Shown here: positions 12,811 through 25,009 of the stretch, in pieces
How positions within the stretch are numbered: position 1 is the stretch's first letter
Layout of the letters: every line of letters begins with the position of its first letter
Source of the DNA: Rutidosis leptorrhynchoides
Taxonomy: Eukaryota; Streptophyta; Magnoliopsida; Asterales; Asteraceae
Direction of reading: 5' to 3'
DNA: 64,000 nucleotides
Assembly (NCBI RefSeq): GCF_046630445.1
Contig: NC_092341.1
Span: 292,582,001-292,646,000, forward strand
The notes under the pieces: model-generated
Database searches by the model: none
Told to the model about the DNA's origin: nothing
Seen by the model: the letters and a program-made list of their open reading frames with translations, nothing else
Position numbers and translations under genes: made by a program

Positions 12811-13494
12811 ATGGATAGACAACCAAATATTTTAAGAGACCTACCCGGAGACATGATTGATGAAATCTTGTCTAGGGTCGGTCAGAATTCTTCGGCACAA
12901 CTATTTAAGGCGAGATCAGTTTGTAAGACATTCGAAGAACGTTCCAAGAATGCCTTGGTTTATAAAAGGCTTTAGTTCGAAAGATAGGGGATATCACATT
13001 GGAAAATCCATAAGTTACGATGTGTTTACTTTGACGCATATATTGCGGGGAACCCAAATGCTATTTTACGCAATGGGTTAAGAAATTATTTTGACTCAAT
13101 ATATCCGAATATTGGACTTCGTGATTTAGAAAAAACGGCTAACATGCAACATAAAGAAGCATGTTATGCTTACGGATTAGTAATGTTCGCTTCTCACCAA
13201 AGTGAGAACAAGAACATCGGCCTACAACTATTAAACAAAACGTTCCCATAAGTGACGGAGTCGGTAATTGGGATAAGAAATGAGGTTTTTAGATTGTTAC
13301 GGGACTGTTGGACATTACGTAACCCTCATCCCTTTGACGACGTTACAATACGCTGTCTTATCAACGGCCATAACGGTTATGTTCCACAAGACCAAGGATG
13401 GGAAGTAGTCCTAGTAAAACCAGAATGCATGACTTGTTTCTGGACGTATGAATTACGTGTCTTCATTGCCTTTGCTGAACGACTTGTGTACTAG
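12811..13494 (+). pseudogene. Captured F-box-like gene with three in-frame stops
   Basis: One reading frame from an ATG at 12811 to TAG at 13492-13494 spans 227 codons with three internal stops: TAG at 12973, TAG at 12985 and TAA at 13249. The N-terminus LPGDMIDEILSRVG, then AQLFKARSVCKTFEERSKNA, has the F-box pattern (LP-D---EIL-RV and a K--C-SW-like helix). The middle LEKTANMQHKEACYAYGL resembles a Sel1-like repeat, as in At2g35280-type plant F-box proteins. The C-terminus contains DCWTLRNPHPFDDV. Such proteins act as substrate receptors of SCF ubiquitin ligases. It is in sense orientation between the acidic ORF and gag. Family assignment is by eye; the frame conservation is directly visible. 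Confidence 0.65.
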
Positions 13495-13682
13495 CTAGAA
13501 TTATCTTCACAACTATCTTGTATCAAAGTTATTGTGTGCTATATTTCATGCTTTATGTAAAATAAGCGGTATTGTAAGTTTGTAAAATATTGTATAAAAG
13601 TTTGAACGCGAAATATTATTATAATCAGTTTTTCATATAGAATTGTAGTAGTTGAATTGTATATTAGCTACTAAGTATGAAC

Positions 13683-13697
13683 TTAACGGGTAGGTAC
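13683..13697 (+). other. Internal copy of the polypurine-tract sequence
   Basis: TTAACGGGTAGGTAC here is identical over 15 nt to the 3' PPT of the same element (38078-38092). It is followed by TACCCG, giving a short inverted repeat CGGGTAG/CTACCCG. It lies in the roughly 340 bp noncoding gap between the F-box-like pseudogene and gag. Confidence 0.75.
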
Positions 13698-13835
13698 TAC
13701 CCGAATTTAAACTTATAAAAGGCTAATATGAAGAAAAAGCTTTTATAAATGAGTTCATATTATGCTACGAAATACTATTAACTACTCTTAATATTCGGTA
13801 TGATTAACTTGTTCCATTTGACTATTTTGAAGGAA

Positions 13836-14669
13836 ATGGCACCGACTACTCGACACACCGTGAATATGAATGAAGAGGAATTCCATACTTTTCTAGCTTC
13901 AAACATAGCCGCAGTACAGGTTGCGCTACATACCAATAATAACCTTGGATCTAGCAGTACAGGAAATCGTGTAGGATGCACCTACAAAGAATTCACTGCC
14001 TGCAAACCTTTGGAATTTGATGGAACCGAAGGACCGATCGGATTGAAACGGTGGACCGAGAAGGTCGAATCGGTGTTTTCCATAAGTAAGTATACTGAAG
14101 AGGACAAAGTAAAGTATGCTACGCATACCTTCACAGGTTCTGCGTTAACATGGTGGAATACCTATCTAGAGCAAGTGGGACAAGACGATGCGTACGCACT
14201 ACCGTGGTCAGCATTCAAGCACTTGATGAACGAGAAGTACCGTCCCAGAACCGAGGTCAATAAGCTCAAGACAGAACTTAGAGGGTTACGAACCCAAGGA
14301 TTTGATATTACCACATACGAAAGACGATTCACAGAATTGTGCCTATTGTGTCCGGGAGCATTCGAAGATGAGGAAGAGAAGATCGACGCGTTTGTGAAAG
14401 GATTACCGGAAAGAATTCAAGAAGATATAAGTTCACACGAGCCCGCCTCCATACAACAGGCATGTAGAATGGCTCACAAACTAGTGAACCAGATTGAAGA
14501 AAGAATTAAAGAACAGACTGCTGAAGAGGCCAATGTGAAGCAAGTCAAAAGAAAGTGGGAAGAAAACGGTGATAAGAATCACCAATACAACAACAACAGC
14601 AATTACAACAATAATCGCAACAATTATCCCAATAATCGCAACATCAATCGCAACTACAACAAATGGCCC

Positions 14670-14700
<31 letters not shown>

Positions 14701-15308
14701 GCAACTACAACAATCATCCCAATAACAATAATAACCGCAACAACAACAACAATCAGAAGCAGCTATGCCAAAGGTGTGAAAAGTATCACTCGGGGTTCTG
14801 CACCAAATTTTGCAACAAGTGTAAAAGAAATGGTCATAGCGCGGCGAAGTGTGAGGTCTACGGACCAGGGGTTAATAGAACGAAAGGAACAAATGGTGTC
14901 GGAACAAGTAATGGCGGAGCAAGTAGTGTCGGAGCAAGTTATGCCAATGTAGTTTGTTATAAATGTGGAAAACCGGGCCACATTATTGGAAATTGCCCAA
15001 ACCAGGAGAACACGAATGGACAAGGCCGCGGAAGAGTTTTCAATATTAATGCGGCAGAGGCACAGGAAGACCCGGAGCTTGTTACGGGTACGTTTCTTAT
15101 TGACAATAAATCTGCTTACGTTTTATTTGATTCGGGTGCGGATAAAAGCTATATGAGTAGAGATTTTTGTGCTAAATTAAGTTGTCCATTGACGCCTTTG
15201 GATAGTAAATTTTTACTCGAATTAGCAAATGGTAAATTAATTTCAGCAGATAATATATGTCGGAATCGAGAAATTAAACTGGTTAGCGAAACATTTAAGA
15301 TTGACTTG
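13836..15308 (+). pseudogene. Tekay gag and start of protease (interrupted)
   Basis: The frame starts MAPTTRHTVNMNEEEF at 13836 (an in-frame ATG at 13800 would add 12 residues; the later start is chosen because it fits gag N-termini). The capsid region includes FDGTEGPIGLKRWTEKVESVF and WWNTYLEQVG. An asparagine-rich linker encoded by AAC repeats lies at 14575-14756. A cysteine-rich segment (CQRCEKYHSGFC) and a canonical CCHC knuckle CYKCGKPGHIIGNC (residues about 374-387) follow. The protease active-site motif DSGAD starts at residue about 432. The frame is cut after TTG at 15306-15308 by the Athila insertion and resumes at 34950 in the same frame. Confidence 0.92.
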
Positions 15309-17285
15309 TGATAATGCTAAAAACGAACATATATTTCATAGCATTATTCCTCAAGAAAGACAAGCTTTTAGTTGCAATTGTTCTATTTACAAGTGATATT
15401 CGTTTAAATAATAAAAGGTGAAGACAAAAGACAGATTCGACGAATTGAAGACGCAAACGACCAAAAAGCTCAAAAGTACAAAAGACAATCAAAGAGGTTC
15501 CAATTATTGATAAGAAACGTCTCGAAATTACAAGAGTACAAGATTCAAAATGTAAAGTACAAGATATTAAATTGTACGCAAGGACGTTCAAAAATCCGGA
15601 ACCGGGACCAGAGTCAACTCTCAACGCTCGACGCAACGGACTAAAAATTACAAGTCAACTATGCACATAAATATAATATAATATTTAAATAATTCTTATA
15701 ATTATTTAATATATTATATTTATATTTAAAACCGTCGGTAAACAAAGAGCCAAGCTTGTGTGACCTGTAAAAGTAAACTCCGCGACTCGCGGAGTTTGAA
15801 GGCCAAAATGGCCGCGAGTCGCGGAACCCCAATTTCAGAAACTCCCTATAAAGCTCGCGCATTCTGATCGTAAAAAATAATCTTTTTCTTCTTCTCCTCA
15901 TTCATACGTAAAATATATATATATATTTATAATTTATATTTTAATTTTAATTATAATTCTAATAATAAGGGTATGTTAGCGAATGTTGTAAGGGTGTAAG
16001 TCGAAATTCTGTCCGTGTAACGCTACGCTATTTTTAATCATTGTAAGTTATGTTCAACCTTTTTACATTAATGTCTCGTAGCTAGTTTATTATTATGCTT
16101 ATTTAAAACGAAGTAATCATGATGTTGGGCTAATTACTAAAATTGGGTAATTGGGCTTTGTACCATAATTGGGGTTTGGACAAAAGAACGACACTTGTGG
16201 AAATTAGACTATGAGCTATTAATGGGCTTTATATTTGTTTAACTAAATGATAGTTTATTAATGTTAATATAAAGATTTACAATTGGGCGTCCCTATAAAT
16301 TACCATATACACTCAATCGGACACGATGGGCGGGGTATTTATATGTACGAATAATCGTTCATTTAACCGGACACGGGAATGGATTAATAGCCACTAGAAT
16401 AATTAAAACAGGGGTGAAATTATGTACAAGGACACTTGGTATAATTGATAACAAAATATTAAAACCATGGGTTACCCTCAGTCGACATCCTGGTGTAATT
16501 ATTAAACAAAGTATTAAAATCTTGTTACAGTTTAAGTCCCCAATTAGTTGGAATATTTAACTTCGGGTATAAGGATAATTTGACGAGGACACTCGCACTT
16601 TATATTTATGACTGATGGACTGTTATGGACAAAAACCAGACGGACATATTAAATAATCCAGGACAAAGGACAATTAACCCATGGGCATAAAACTAATATC
16701 AACACGTCAAACATCATGATTATGGAAGTTTAAATAAGCATAATTCTTTTATTTCATATTTAATTTCCTTTATTTTATATTTAATTGCACTTCTAATTAT
16801 CGCATTTTTATTGTTATTGTATTTAATTGCACTTTTAATTATCGTACTTTTTAATTATCGCAAGTTTATTTTATCGCACTTTTATTATTCGCAATTTCAT
16901 TATCGTTATTTACTTTATGCTTTAATTTAAAGTCTTGTATTTATTTGGTTTTAACTGCGACTAAAGTTTTAAAATCGACAAACCGGTCATTAAACGGTAA
17001 AAACCCCCCTTTATAATAATAATATTACTTATTATATATTTGTATTTTTATAAAAGTAAACTAATATAGCGTTAAACTTTATTTAAAAAGATTCCCCGTG
17101 GAACGAACCGGACTTACTAAAAACTACACTACTGTACGATTAGGTACACTGCCGATAAGTGTTGTAGCAAGGTTTAAGTATATCCATTCTATAAATAAAT
17201 AAATATCTTGTGTAAAATTGTATCGTATTTAATAGTATTTTCTGTAAAAATAAGCTATTTTATATACTACTCTGCTAAAACATCA
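15309..17285 (+). mobile_element. 5' LTR of the Athila-type element
   Basis: It starts TGATAATGCT and ends AAACATCA; 1977 bp. It holds the promoter module at 15775-15853 and a short TA run (15913-15926). The 80-aa antisense ORF here and in the 3' LTR is not supported as a gene. Confidence 0.92.
15775..15853 (+). promoter_or_regulatory. LTR core promoter: two palindromes then TATA box
   Basis: The first palindrome (15775-15797) has core CCGCGACTCGCGG and AAACT/AGTTT flanks, with only its central base unpaired. The second, CCGCGAGTCGCGG, is at 15812-15824. Centres are 32 bp apart. TATAAAG begins at 15847, 29 bp after the second centre. A smaller inverted repeat GGCC-AAAAT-GGCC overlaps the second palindrome. 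The promoter role is inferred from position and TATA box. The same module is at 33369-33447 in the 3' LTR. Confidence 0.65.
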
Positions 17286-17293
17286 AGTATTTT

Positions 17294-17311
17294 TGGCGCC
17301 GCTGCCGGGGA
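17294..17311 (+). other. Primer-binding site, tRNA-Asp type
   Basis: TGGCGCCGCTGCCGGGGA lies eight bases inside the 5' LTR boundary. Athila and Calypso elements use a nearly identical site assigned to tRNA-Asp. Confidence 0.85.
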
Positions 17312-18817
17312 ATCTCTTAAAAGTCGGAAGCGCAACGCTACATAAAAAAAAAGATTTTTATTTTACTTTTATTAAAATTCGTTTTTATAAAAGTACGTTT
17401 TAAATGTTCGAAAATATAAAAAGAAAAATAAAAATTTTTTTTATGTATTTTTAAGATTTTGTTAAATATTTAAGTTTTATAAAGTTTCTTTATTTTTATA
17501 TAAGTTTTATTTAAGTATTTGGTTTTTATTTAAAAACATATAAAAAAAATATATATAAATCTAGTTTTAAGATTTTTATTTATAAAATTATAAAGTGATT
17601 CTATTTTTATTTAAGTTTTAAATATAAGTTTTTATTATACACATATTTTTTTTATATAAACAGAAAAAATTAAAAACAGAAAGAAAAAAAATAAATAAAT
17701 AAAAAAAACGCGTAAATTTTAAACTGTTTCAGAGTTGAATTTCTGAACCCCGCGACTCGCGGGGTTTACTGCCTTGAATACCGCAACTCGCGGAGAAAAC
17801 CTGACACGCGACAGAAGCCCTAATCAGGCATTAATCACGGTGTAATTATTATTATTATTATTATTTAATTAAAAACCCTAAATAGGTTTTATTTATTTAT
17901 TAATTAGTTTAGTTTATTAATTTAATTTGTTTTATTTAGTTTTAAATAGTTTAATTAATTTGTAAAATTAATAGTTTTATAAAATAAATAATATAAAAAT
18001 AATATTTTTATAAAAATTGTACTTTTTACAACTTTTTGTATATTTTTATATTTTGTCCCTTTTTAATCGTTTTAGCGTAATATTTGTATTTTTAGCTCAT
18101 ATTTAGTTTTAAACTTAGATTTTGCCATAGTTATTTTTATTTCTAGATTTTTAGGCTTTGCCGTAAAATCCCTTAAGTACTTTTTCTTTAGACTAAGATT
18201 TAGGTGCTTTAGAATTTTGCGACGCCTTTTTAAGTTTTAGTTTCTTTTTAAGTTATTTCCATTTGGGATTTAGTTTTTCCTGTAAGCTTTAATATTTTTA
18301 GACACCTTTTACTATGTATCAATTATCATTCCAATTAGTAATCTCAATTTGCGATTATAATTTTAAGTTAGTTGTAGTAATAAGGTTAGGTTAGTCAAGT
18401 ATTTTTAAGTTTTATAAGTTTCTTTTATTTTTCCGTCACCTTTTATTTTTCAACCATTTTTCTTTTTCGACCTTTTCCGACGAACTCTTTTTCTTTCTTA
18501 TTTCTCGCTATTCTAGTTTTTAGGACATAGATTTTTATTCTACTTCTTATCTAAATTTCTTAAAATTACGAAAATTTATTTTAAGTGGTTAAATTGATAG
18601 ACATCAAAATTTTCTGGTTCGTAGTAATAGTTGGATTTGTACGTGGACCGGGTTATTGGAGCCAAACAGTCCTCAATTATATTGAGATCAAACGAATCCT
18701 GCCCCTCTGCTGCATCTTTTGGCTATTCAAAACGTGGGCAAAATCAGAAAAGTCTATTAATTGGATAACTTATTATAATTTTTCTTTCCTTTTAAAAACT
18801 AATAGGATATTCAGTGA
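17312..18817 (+). other. Athila 5' leader, noncoding
   Basis: About 1.5 kb of very AT-rich sequence between PBS and gag. At 17746-17766 and 17781-17793 it carries another pair of GC-rich palindromes of the LTR type (core CCCGCGACTCGCGGG and CCGCAACTCGCGG), centres 31 bp apart, but without an obvious TATA box downstream. The ORF at 18585-18866 overlaps the gag start in another frame and looks spurious. Confidence 0.7.
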
Positions 18818-21800
18818 ATGCACCGAGCAAGACGTTCACCACCTTTTGTACGTTCACCACCTGTAACTAGATCAAGACATTTAGCAAATATAACCGCCGT
18901 TGATTTTTCTTTAGAATCGTCATCCAGTCGACCAAGTACTTCAGTTCAAATTTCCGATAGTCCATTTTTTGAACCCGACCTCACAATTGAGAATCCGGAG
19001 AAAATTCATGAACGGTTCGTAGATCCTGAACCATTAAACTTTCCTCCGGAACCACCAATCATTCAAACAGAGATTGTTGAGGAACGAACCATTAAATCAG
19101 AATCCTCTAGTGATTCCGATTCAACAAATTCAATTATGGAGAATCTAGAACCTTTAAGTATGGAAGACCGAATGAGAGCTAAACGCACTGGCCAAGGTCA
19201 CGCAATTACTCATCCAGACATTAATGCGCCAGATTATGACATCAAAGGACAAATTCTACACATGATGACTAATCAATGCCAATTTAGTGGTGCGCCGAAG
19301 GAAGATCCAAATGAACATCTACATACCTTTAATAGAATCTGCACACTATTTAAAATCGAGAAGTGGAGGATGAACAGATATATCTCATGTTATTTCCCTG
19401 GACTTTAAAGGGAGAAGCCAAAGATTGGTTGGAATCGTTACCTGAAGGGGCGATTGATACATGGGATGTTTTAGTTGACAAATTTCTTAAACAATTCTTT
19501 CCTGCATCTAAAGCCGTAAGACTTCAAGCATAAATTGTTACGTTTACACAGAAACCGAATGAAACTCTATATGAGGCATGGACTAGATATGGAAAGTTGT
19601 TAAGAGGATGTCCGCAACATGGTTTAGACACCTGTCAAATAGTACAAATATTCTACCAAGGATGCGACATCACTACAAGGAAAGACATAGATATAGCAGC
19701 TGGTGGTTCTATTATGAAGAAAACCGAAACTGATGCTTACAAAATTATTGATAACACTGCTTCCCACTCACATGAGTGGCACCAAGAAAAAGACATCGTT
19801 AGATCATCTAAAGCAGCTAGAGCCGATTCTAGCCATGACTTAGATTCCATTTCTGCAAAGATAGATGCTGTGGAGAGACGAATGGAAAAGATGACTAAAG
19901 ATATTCACTCAATACGAATTAGTTGTGAGCAGTGTGGAGGACCACATTTGACAAAAGATTGTCTCAGTATTGAATTAACAATGGAACAAAGAGAGAATAT
20001 TTCATACATAAACCAAAGGCCTGGAAATAATTATCAGAATAATTATCAACCGCCAAGACCGATTTACAATCAAAACCAGAATTATAACCGAAATATTCCA
20101 TACAACAACCAACAAGGTCCTAGCAATCAACAAGTATCCAATAATACTTACAATCAGCAAAGACCTAATTTTCAAAACAAGCCACCACAACAAACCGATG
20201 ATAAAAAGCCGAATTTAGAAGATATGATGACAAATCTAGTTGAAACTCAAACGCAGTTTTTCACATCTCAAAAACAAACCAATGAACAAAATGCTCAAGC
20301 ATTTAGAAATCAACAAGCTTCTATTCAAAATCTGGAACAAGAAGTGAGTAACCTAGCAAGGTTAATAGGTGAAAGAAAACCGGGAAGTCTACCTAGTGAT
20401 ACAAATGCTAACCCCCGGAATGAAACAGCTAAAGCCATTACCACAAGAAGTGGTACAACACTTAAACCACCTGAAATACTTGTAACTTCTGATGAAGCTA
20501 TTCCTACTCCACAAGAACCACAACCTGATCAAGATAAGGAAAAAGAACCGGTAGTTGAAAAGGTTAATGAAGATAACACAGTTAAGGCTAAACCTTATGT
20601 TAAACCATACCAACCACCACTTCCTTACCCGAGTAAAATGAAGAAAGAGAAACTTGAAGCCGAGCAATCCAAATTCTTGGATATGTTTAAACAGATAAAT
20701 GTAAATCTTCCTTTCATTGATGTGATTTCAGGAATGCCTAGATATGCTAAATTCTTGAAAGATCTAATTTCAAATAGAAAGAAAATGGAAGAACTCTCGG
20801 CTGTTACTATGAATGCTAATTGTTCAGCAGTGCTGTTGAATAAGATACCAGAAAAACTATCTGATCCAGGAAGTTTTACAATTCCATGTTTTCTGGGTAG
20901 TCTTAGTTCAATAGAAGCATTGGCAGACTTAGGTGCTAGTATAAATCTAATGCCGTATTCACTATACGCTAAACTAGACCTTGGAGAATTAAAACCAACC
21001 AGAATAAGCCTACAAATAGCCGATAGATCAATAAAATATCCTAGAGGGATAATGAAGAACATGCTAGTTAAAGTTGGTACTTTAGTATTTCCAGTAGATT
21101 TTGTTGTTCTGGACATGGAAGAAGATTCTCAAGTTCCTCTCATATTAGGAAGACCATTCTTAAACACGGCTAAAGCAATGATAGACGTGTTCGATAAGAA
21201 ATTGACCCTAAGTATAGAGGATGAGAGTGTTACCTTTTCAGTTGATAGAGCAATGCAACAACCACAATCTGCAGATGATACATGTTATTATATTCAAACT
21301 ATAGATGCACATGCAGAATTATTAGAAGAATTTCCAGAATTACAAGGAACAGGAGAATGTTCTTTAGGAGAAGGTAATGAACCAATTGATGAAGCTGAAA
21401 TGTTAGCTACACTTATAGCTAATGGATATGAACCAACAACAGAAGAAATTCAAATGCTAAAAGAAGAAGACAAATATCGATATAAATCATCGATAGAAGA
21501 ACCTCCGAAATTAGAATTAAAGCCACTTCCAAACCATTTGGAATACGCTTATTTACATGGTGAATCTGAATTACCTGTAATAATATCGTCTTCTCTTACT
21601 GAAAATGAGAAATCACAACTCATTTCTGTGTTGAAAGCTCATAAACCAGCCATTGCATGGAAGATTCATGATATTAAAGGAATAAGTCCTTCGTATTGCA
21701 CACATAAAATCCATATGGAAGAAGGTCATAAAACGTATGTGCAACGCCAACGAAGACTAAATCCTAATATGCTAGATGTAGTTAAGAAAGAGATTATTAA

Positions 21801-24420
21801 ACTGCTAGATGCAGGTCTAATTTATCCAATCTCGGATAGTCCATGGGTAAGCCCAGTTCAATGCGTACCTAAGAAGGGTGGCATGACTGTCATTACAAAT
21901 GAGAAAAATCAGCTTATTCCTACTAGGACTGTAACAGGATGGCGTGTATGTATTGATTATAAAAAATTAAATGACGCCACCAGAAAAGATCACTTTCCCT
22001 TACCTTTCATAGATCAAATGTTGGAAAGATTAGCCGGAAATAGTTACTATTGTTTTCTAGATGGATTTTCAGGATATTTTCAAATTCCAATAGCACCCGA
22101 AGATCAAGAGAAAACCACATTCACGTGCCCTTATGGTACTTTTGCTTACAAACGCATGCCATTTGGACTTTGCAACGCCCCTGCAACCTTTCAAAGGTGT
22201 ATGATGGCGATTTTTCACGACATGATAGAAGAATGCATGGAAGTATTCATGGATGACTTTTCAGTCTTCGGTGATACATTTGAATCATGTCTAGTTAATC
22301 TGGAACGAATGCTTCTTAGATGCGAACAATCAAATCTAGTACTTAATTGGGAGAAATGCCATTTCATGGTTAAAGAAGGCATCGTTCTTGGACATAAAAT
22401 TTCAAAAGAAGGAATTGAAGTGGATAGAGCTAAAGTAGATGTAATTGCTAAACTTCCACATCCCACCAATGTTAGAGGAGTTAGGAGTTTTCTAGGGCAT
22501 GCCGGTTTTTACCGACGTTTCATAAAAGATTTTTCAAAAATTGCCACTCCTATGAATAAACTCCTAGAAAAGGATGCTCCATTTATCTTTTCAGATGAGT
22601 GTATCAAATCTTTTAATATTCTTAAAGAAAAACTCACTAATGCACCGATCATGATAACACCAAATTGGAATCTACCATTTGAACTAATGTGTGATGCAAG
22701 TGATTTTGCAATGGGAGCCGTTTTAGGACAAAGGATTGAAAAACGATTTCAACCTATATATTATGCTAGTAAGACGTTACAAGGAGCACAAACGAACTAT
22801 ACAACTACTGAAAAAGAACTCCTTGCTATTGTCTTTGCTTTTGACAAATTTCGATCATATCTCGTTCTAGCAAAAACGGTGGTCTATACCGACCATTCTG
22901 CTCTTAGATACCTATTTTCGAAACAAGATGCTAAACCAAGATTAATCCGTTGGATCTTACTCTTACAAGAGTTTGATATTGAAATCCGAGATAAAAGAGG
23001 AGCAGAAAATCTCGCCGCTGATCATCTTTCTCGTCTTGAAAATCCTGAATTAGAAGTTCTAAATGAATCGGCCATACAAGACAACTTTCCTGATGAATAT
23101 CTATTGAAGATAGATTATAAAGAAATCCCATGGTTTGCAGACTATGCAAACTATTTAGTATGTGGATTCCTTGAAAAAGGATTATCGTACCAAAGACGAA
23201 AGAAATTCTTCAGTGATATAAAACACTATTTTTGGGAAGATCCACATCTGTTTAAAAGTTGTCCAGATGGAATAATATGCCGATGTGTATTTGGAGATGA
23301 AGCTAGTAAAATTTTAAACCATTGTCACACAGGACCAACAGGAGGGCATTATGGGCCTCAACTAACAGCAAGAAAAGTTTATGATGCTGGATTCTATTGG
23401 CCTACAATTTACAAAGATGCACACCTTCTTTGCAAATCCTGTGATGCTTGTCAAAGGGCCAGAAAAATAAGTCAACGTGATGAAATGCCACAAAATGTCA
23501 TTCAAGTATGTGAAGTATTTGACATTTGGGGTATTGACTTTATGGGTCCATTTCCAAAATCTCATAATAATCTATATATACTCGTAGCCATTGATTATGT
23601 ATCTAAATGGGCGGAAGCACAAGCTCTCCCAACTAACGATGCACGAGTTGTAGTCAACTTTTTAAAACGTCTTTTTGCAAGGTTTGGAACACCGAAAGCT
23701 TTGATAAGTGATCGGGGTACTCATTTCTGTAATAATCAACTTGAGAAAGTTCTTAAAAGATATGGAGTAACTCATAAAATCTCCACCGCATATCATCCAC
23801 AAACAAGTGGACAAGTTGAAAATACCAATCGAGCTTTAAAACGTATTCTAGAGAAAACCGTAGGATCAAATCCGAAGGAATGGTCCATTAAATTGGAGGA
23901 TGCACTCTGGGATTTTAGAACAGCCTACAAAACTCCAATTGGAACCACACCTTTTACACTTGTTTATGGAAAAGCATGTCATCTTCCAGTAGAAATTGAA
24001 CACAAAGCATTTTGGGCTTTGAAAACATGTAATCTTGATTTACATGAAGCTGGACGTCTACGATTAAGTCAACTAAACGAATTAGAAGAATTAAGACATG
24101 AAGCATACGAAAATTCGTTAATCTATAAAGAAAGAACGAAGAAATGGCATGATAAAAGAATCAGAAGTTCAAAAGAATTTAAAGAAGGAGACAGAGTTCT
24201 TCTTTTCAATTCACGATTCAAGCTATTTCCTGGAAAATTGAAATCAAGATGGTCTGGACCATTCATAGTCAAAAGAGTTTTCTCATACGGAACGATAGAA
24301 TTAATAAATTCAAATGGGATTGAATTTAAAGTTAATGGTCACAGAGTTAAACATTACATAAATGGTCCGATGGAAGTCGACAACGAAGTTAATCACAATT
24401 TCGACACCACAGCTAAATAA
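18818..24420 (+). pseudogene. Athila gag-pol polyprotein (one frameshift, one nonsense codon)
   Basis: Gag starts MHRARRSPPFVRSPP at 18818. A single-base frameshift near 19359 shifts the frame (LMLFPWTLKGEAKDW continues in the new frame), and a TAA at 19531-19533 interrupts it; from 19534 the frame is open to 24420. Numbered from 19597, landmarks are a zinc knuckle-like [13 protein letters not shown] (about 110), protease [13 protein letters not shown] (D about 444), RT active site FMDDFSVFG (about 884), RNase [11 protein letters not shown] (about 1031), the integrase HHCC region [12 protein letters not shown] with CKSCDAC, and the catalytic triad D1314, D1372, E1408 (35 residues between the last two). 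Only the gag part is visibly damaged. FMDDFSVFG and [10 protein letters not shown] are typical of the Athila lineage. Confidence 0.93.
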
Positions 24421-24592
24421 GTGTGGGGAGAATCAAGTCTTTAAAGGATAATATGTATTTTTGTTAGAGTTAGATTGTCTGTTTTCGTGTAGTTCTCGAA
24501 AATGGAACCCGAATGGTCTTTCCCTAGCAGACCCTAAAGAACTAGTCTTCTTCCCCCATTCTGAATTTTTATTTTTTTTAGGTTTTTACGAA
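24421..24592 (+). other. Purine-rich junction after pol
   Basis: The pol stop is embedded in TAAGTGTGGGGAGAATC. This resembles the element's 3' PPT (AAGTGTGGGAATATT). Similar AAGTGTGGGA stretches recur near 28636 and 28986. Confidence 0.5.
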
Positions 24593-25009
24593 ATGAAGAC
24601 TGCCTGTGAACTAAACCATGGTCTAATGCTACACGCTTTGATCACTAAACGTAATAATGACATACTACCGAGTGAATTAGTATCAGTAATCAGAAAAAGA
24701 ATGGACGGAGTTAGAAAAGAATCCAGATGCGAAGATAATAAGTTACAATTTGGTAAAGGAAAATCAAAATCCGCAGCAAAAAGAAGAGCACGACACCTAG
24801 AACGATGTCACAAATGCGGAAAATGGTCACATGGAGGTAAATGTTCAAATAATCAAACCTATTCAAATACCGAATTTGTTACTTTATGCAGAGACGGACC
24901 GTTCATATGTTTAGAAGAAAAGACACTGAATGCTCGAGGTTACGCCTATGTAGCCATGGAAAACCAATTAAACCGACTATCTTATGAATGGGATAGATCA
25001 TATAACTAA
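24593..25009 (+). CDS. Small basic ORF with zinc-knuckle-like motif, between pol and env-like region
   Basis: The first ATG of an open frame gives 138 residues starting MKTACELNHGLMLHALIT. It is strongly basic around residues 58-77 (FGKGKSKSAAKRRARHLER), followed by CHKCGKWSHGGKC, a C-x2-C-x4-H-x3-C arrangement one residue shorter than the canonical CCHC knuckle. The end is NQLNRLSYEWDRSYN. The frame is open upstream to 24461 without an ATG. Position and basic plus knuckle composition suggest a nucleic-acid-binding protein, but I do not recognise a family and expression is unknown. Confidence 0.5.
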   Translation: MKTACELNHGLMLHALITKRNNDILPSELVSVIRKRMDGVRKESRCEDNKLQFGKGKSKSAAKRRARHLERCHKCGKWSHGGKCSNNQTYSNTEFVTLCRDGPFICLEEKTLNARGYAYVAMENQLNRLSYEWDRSYN

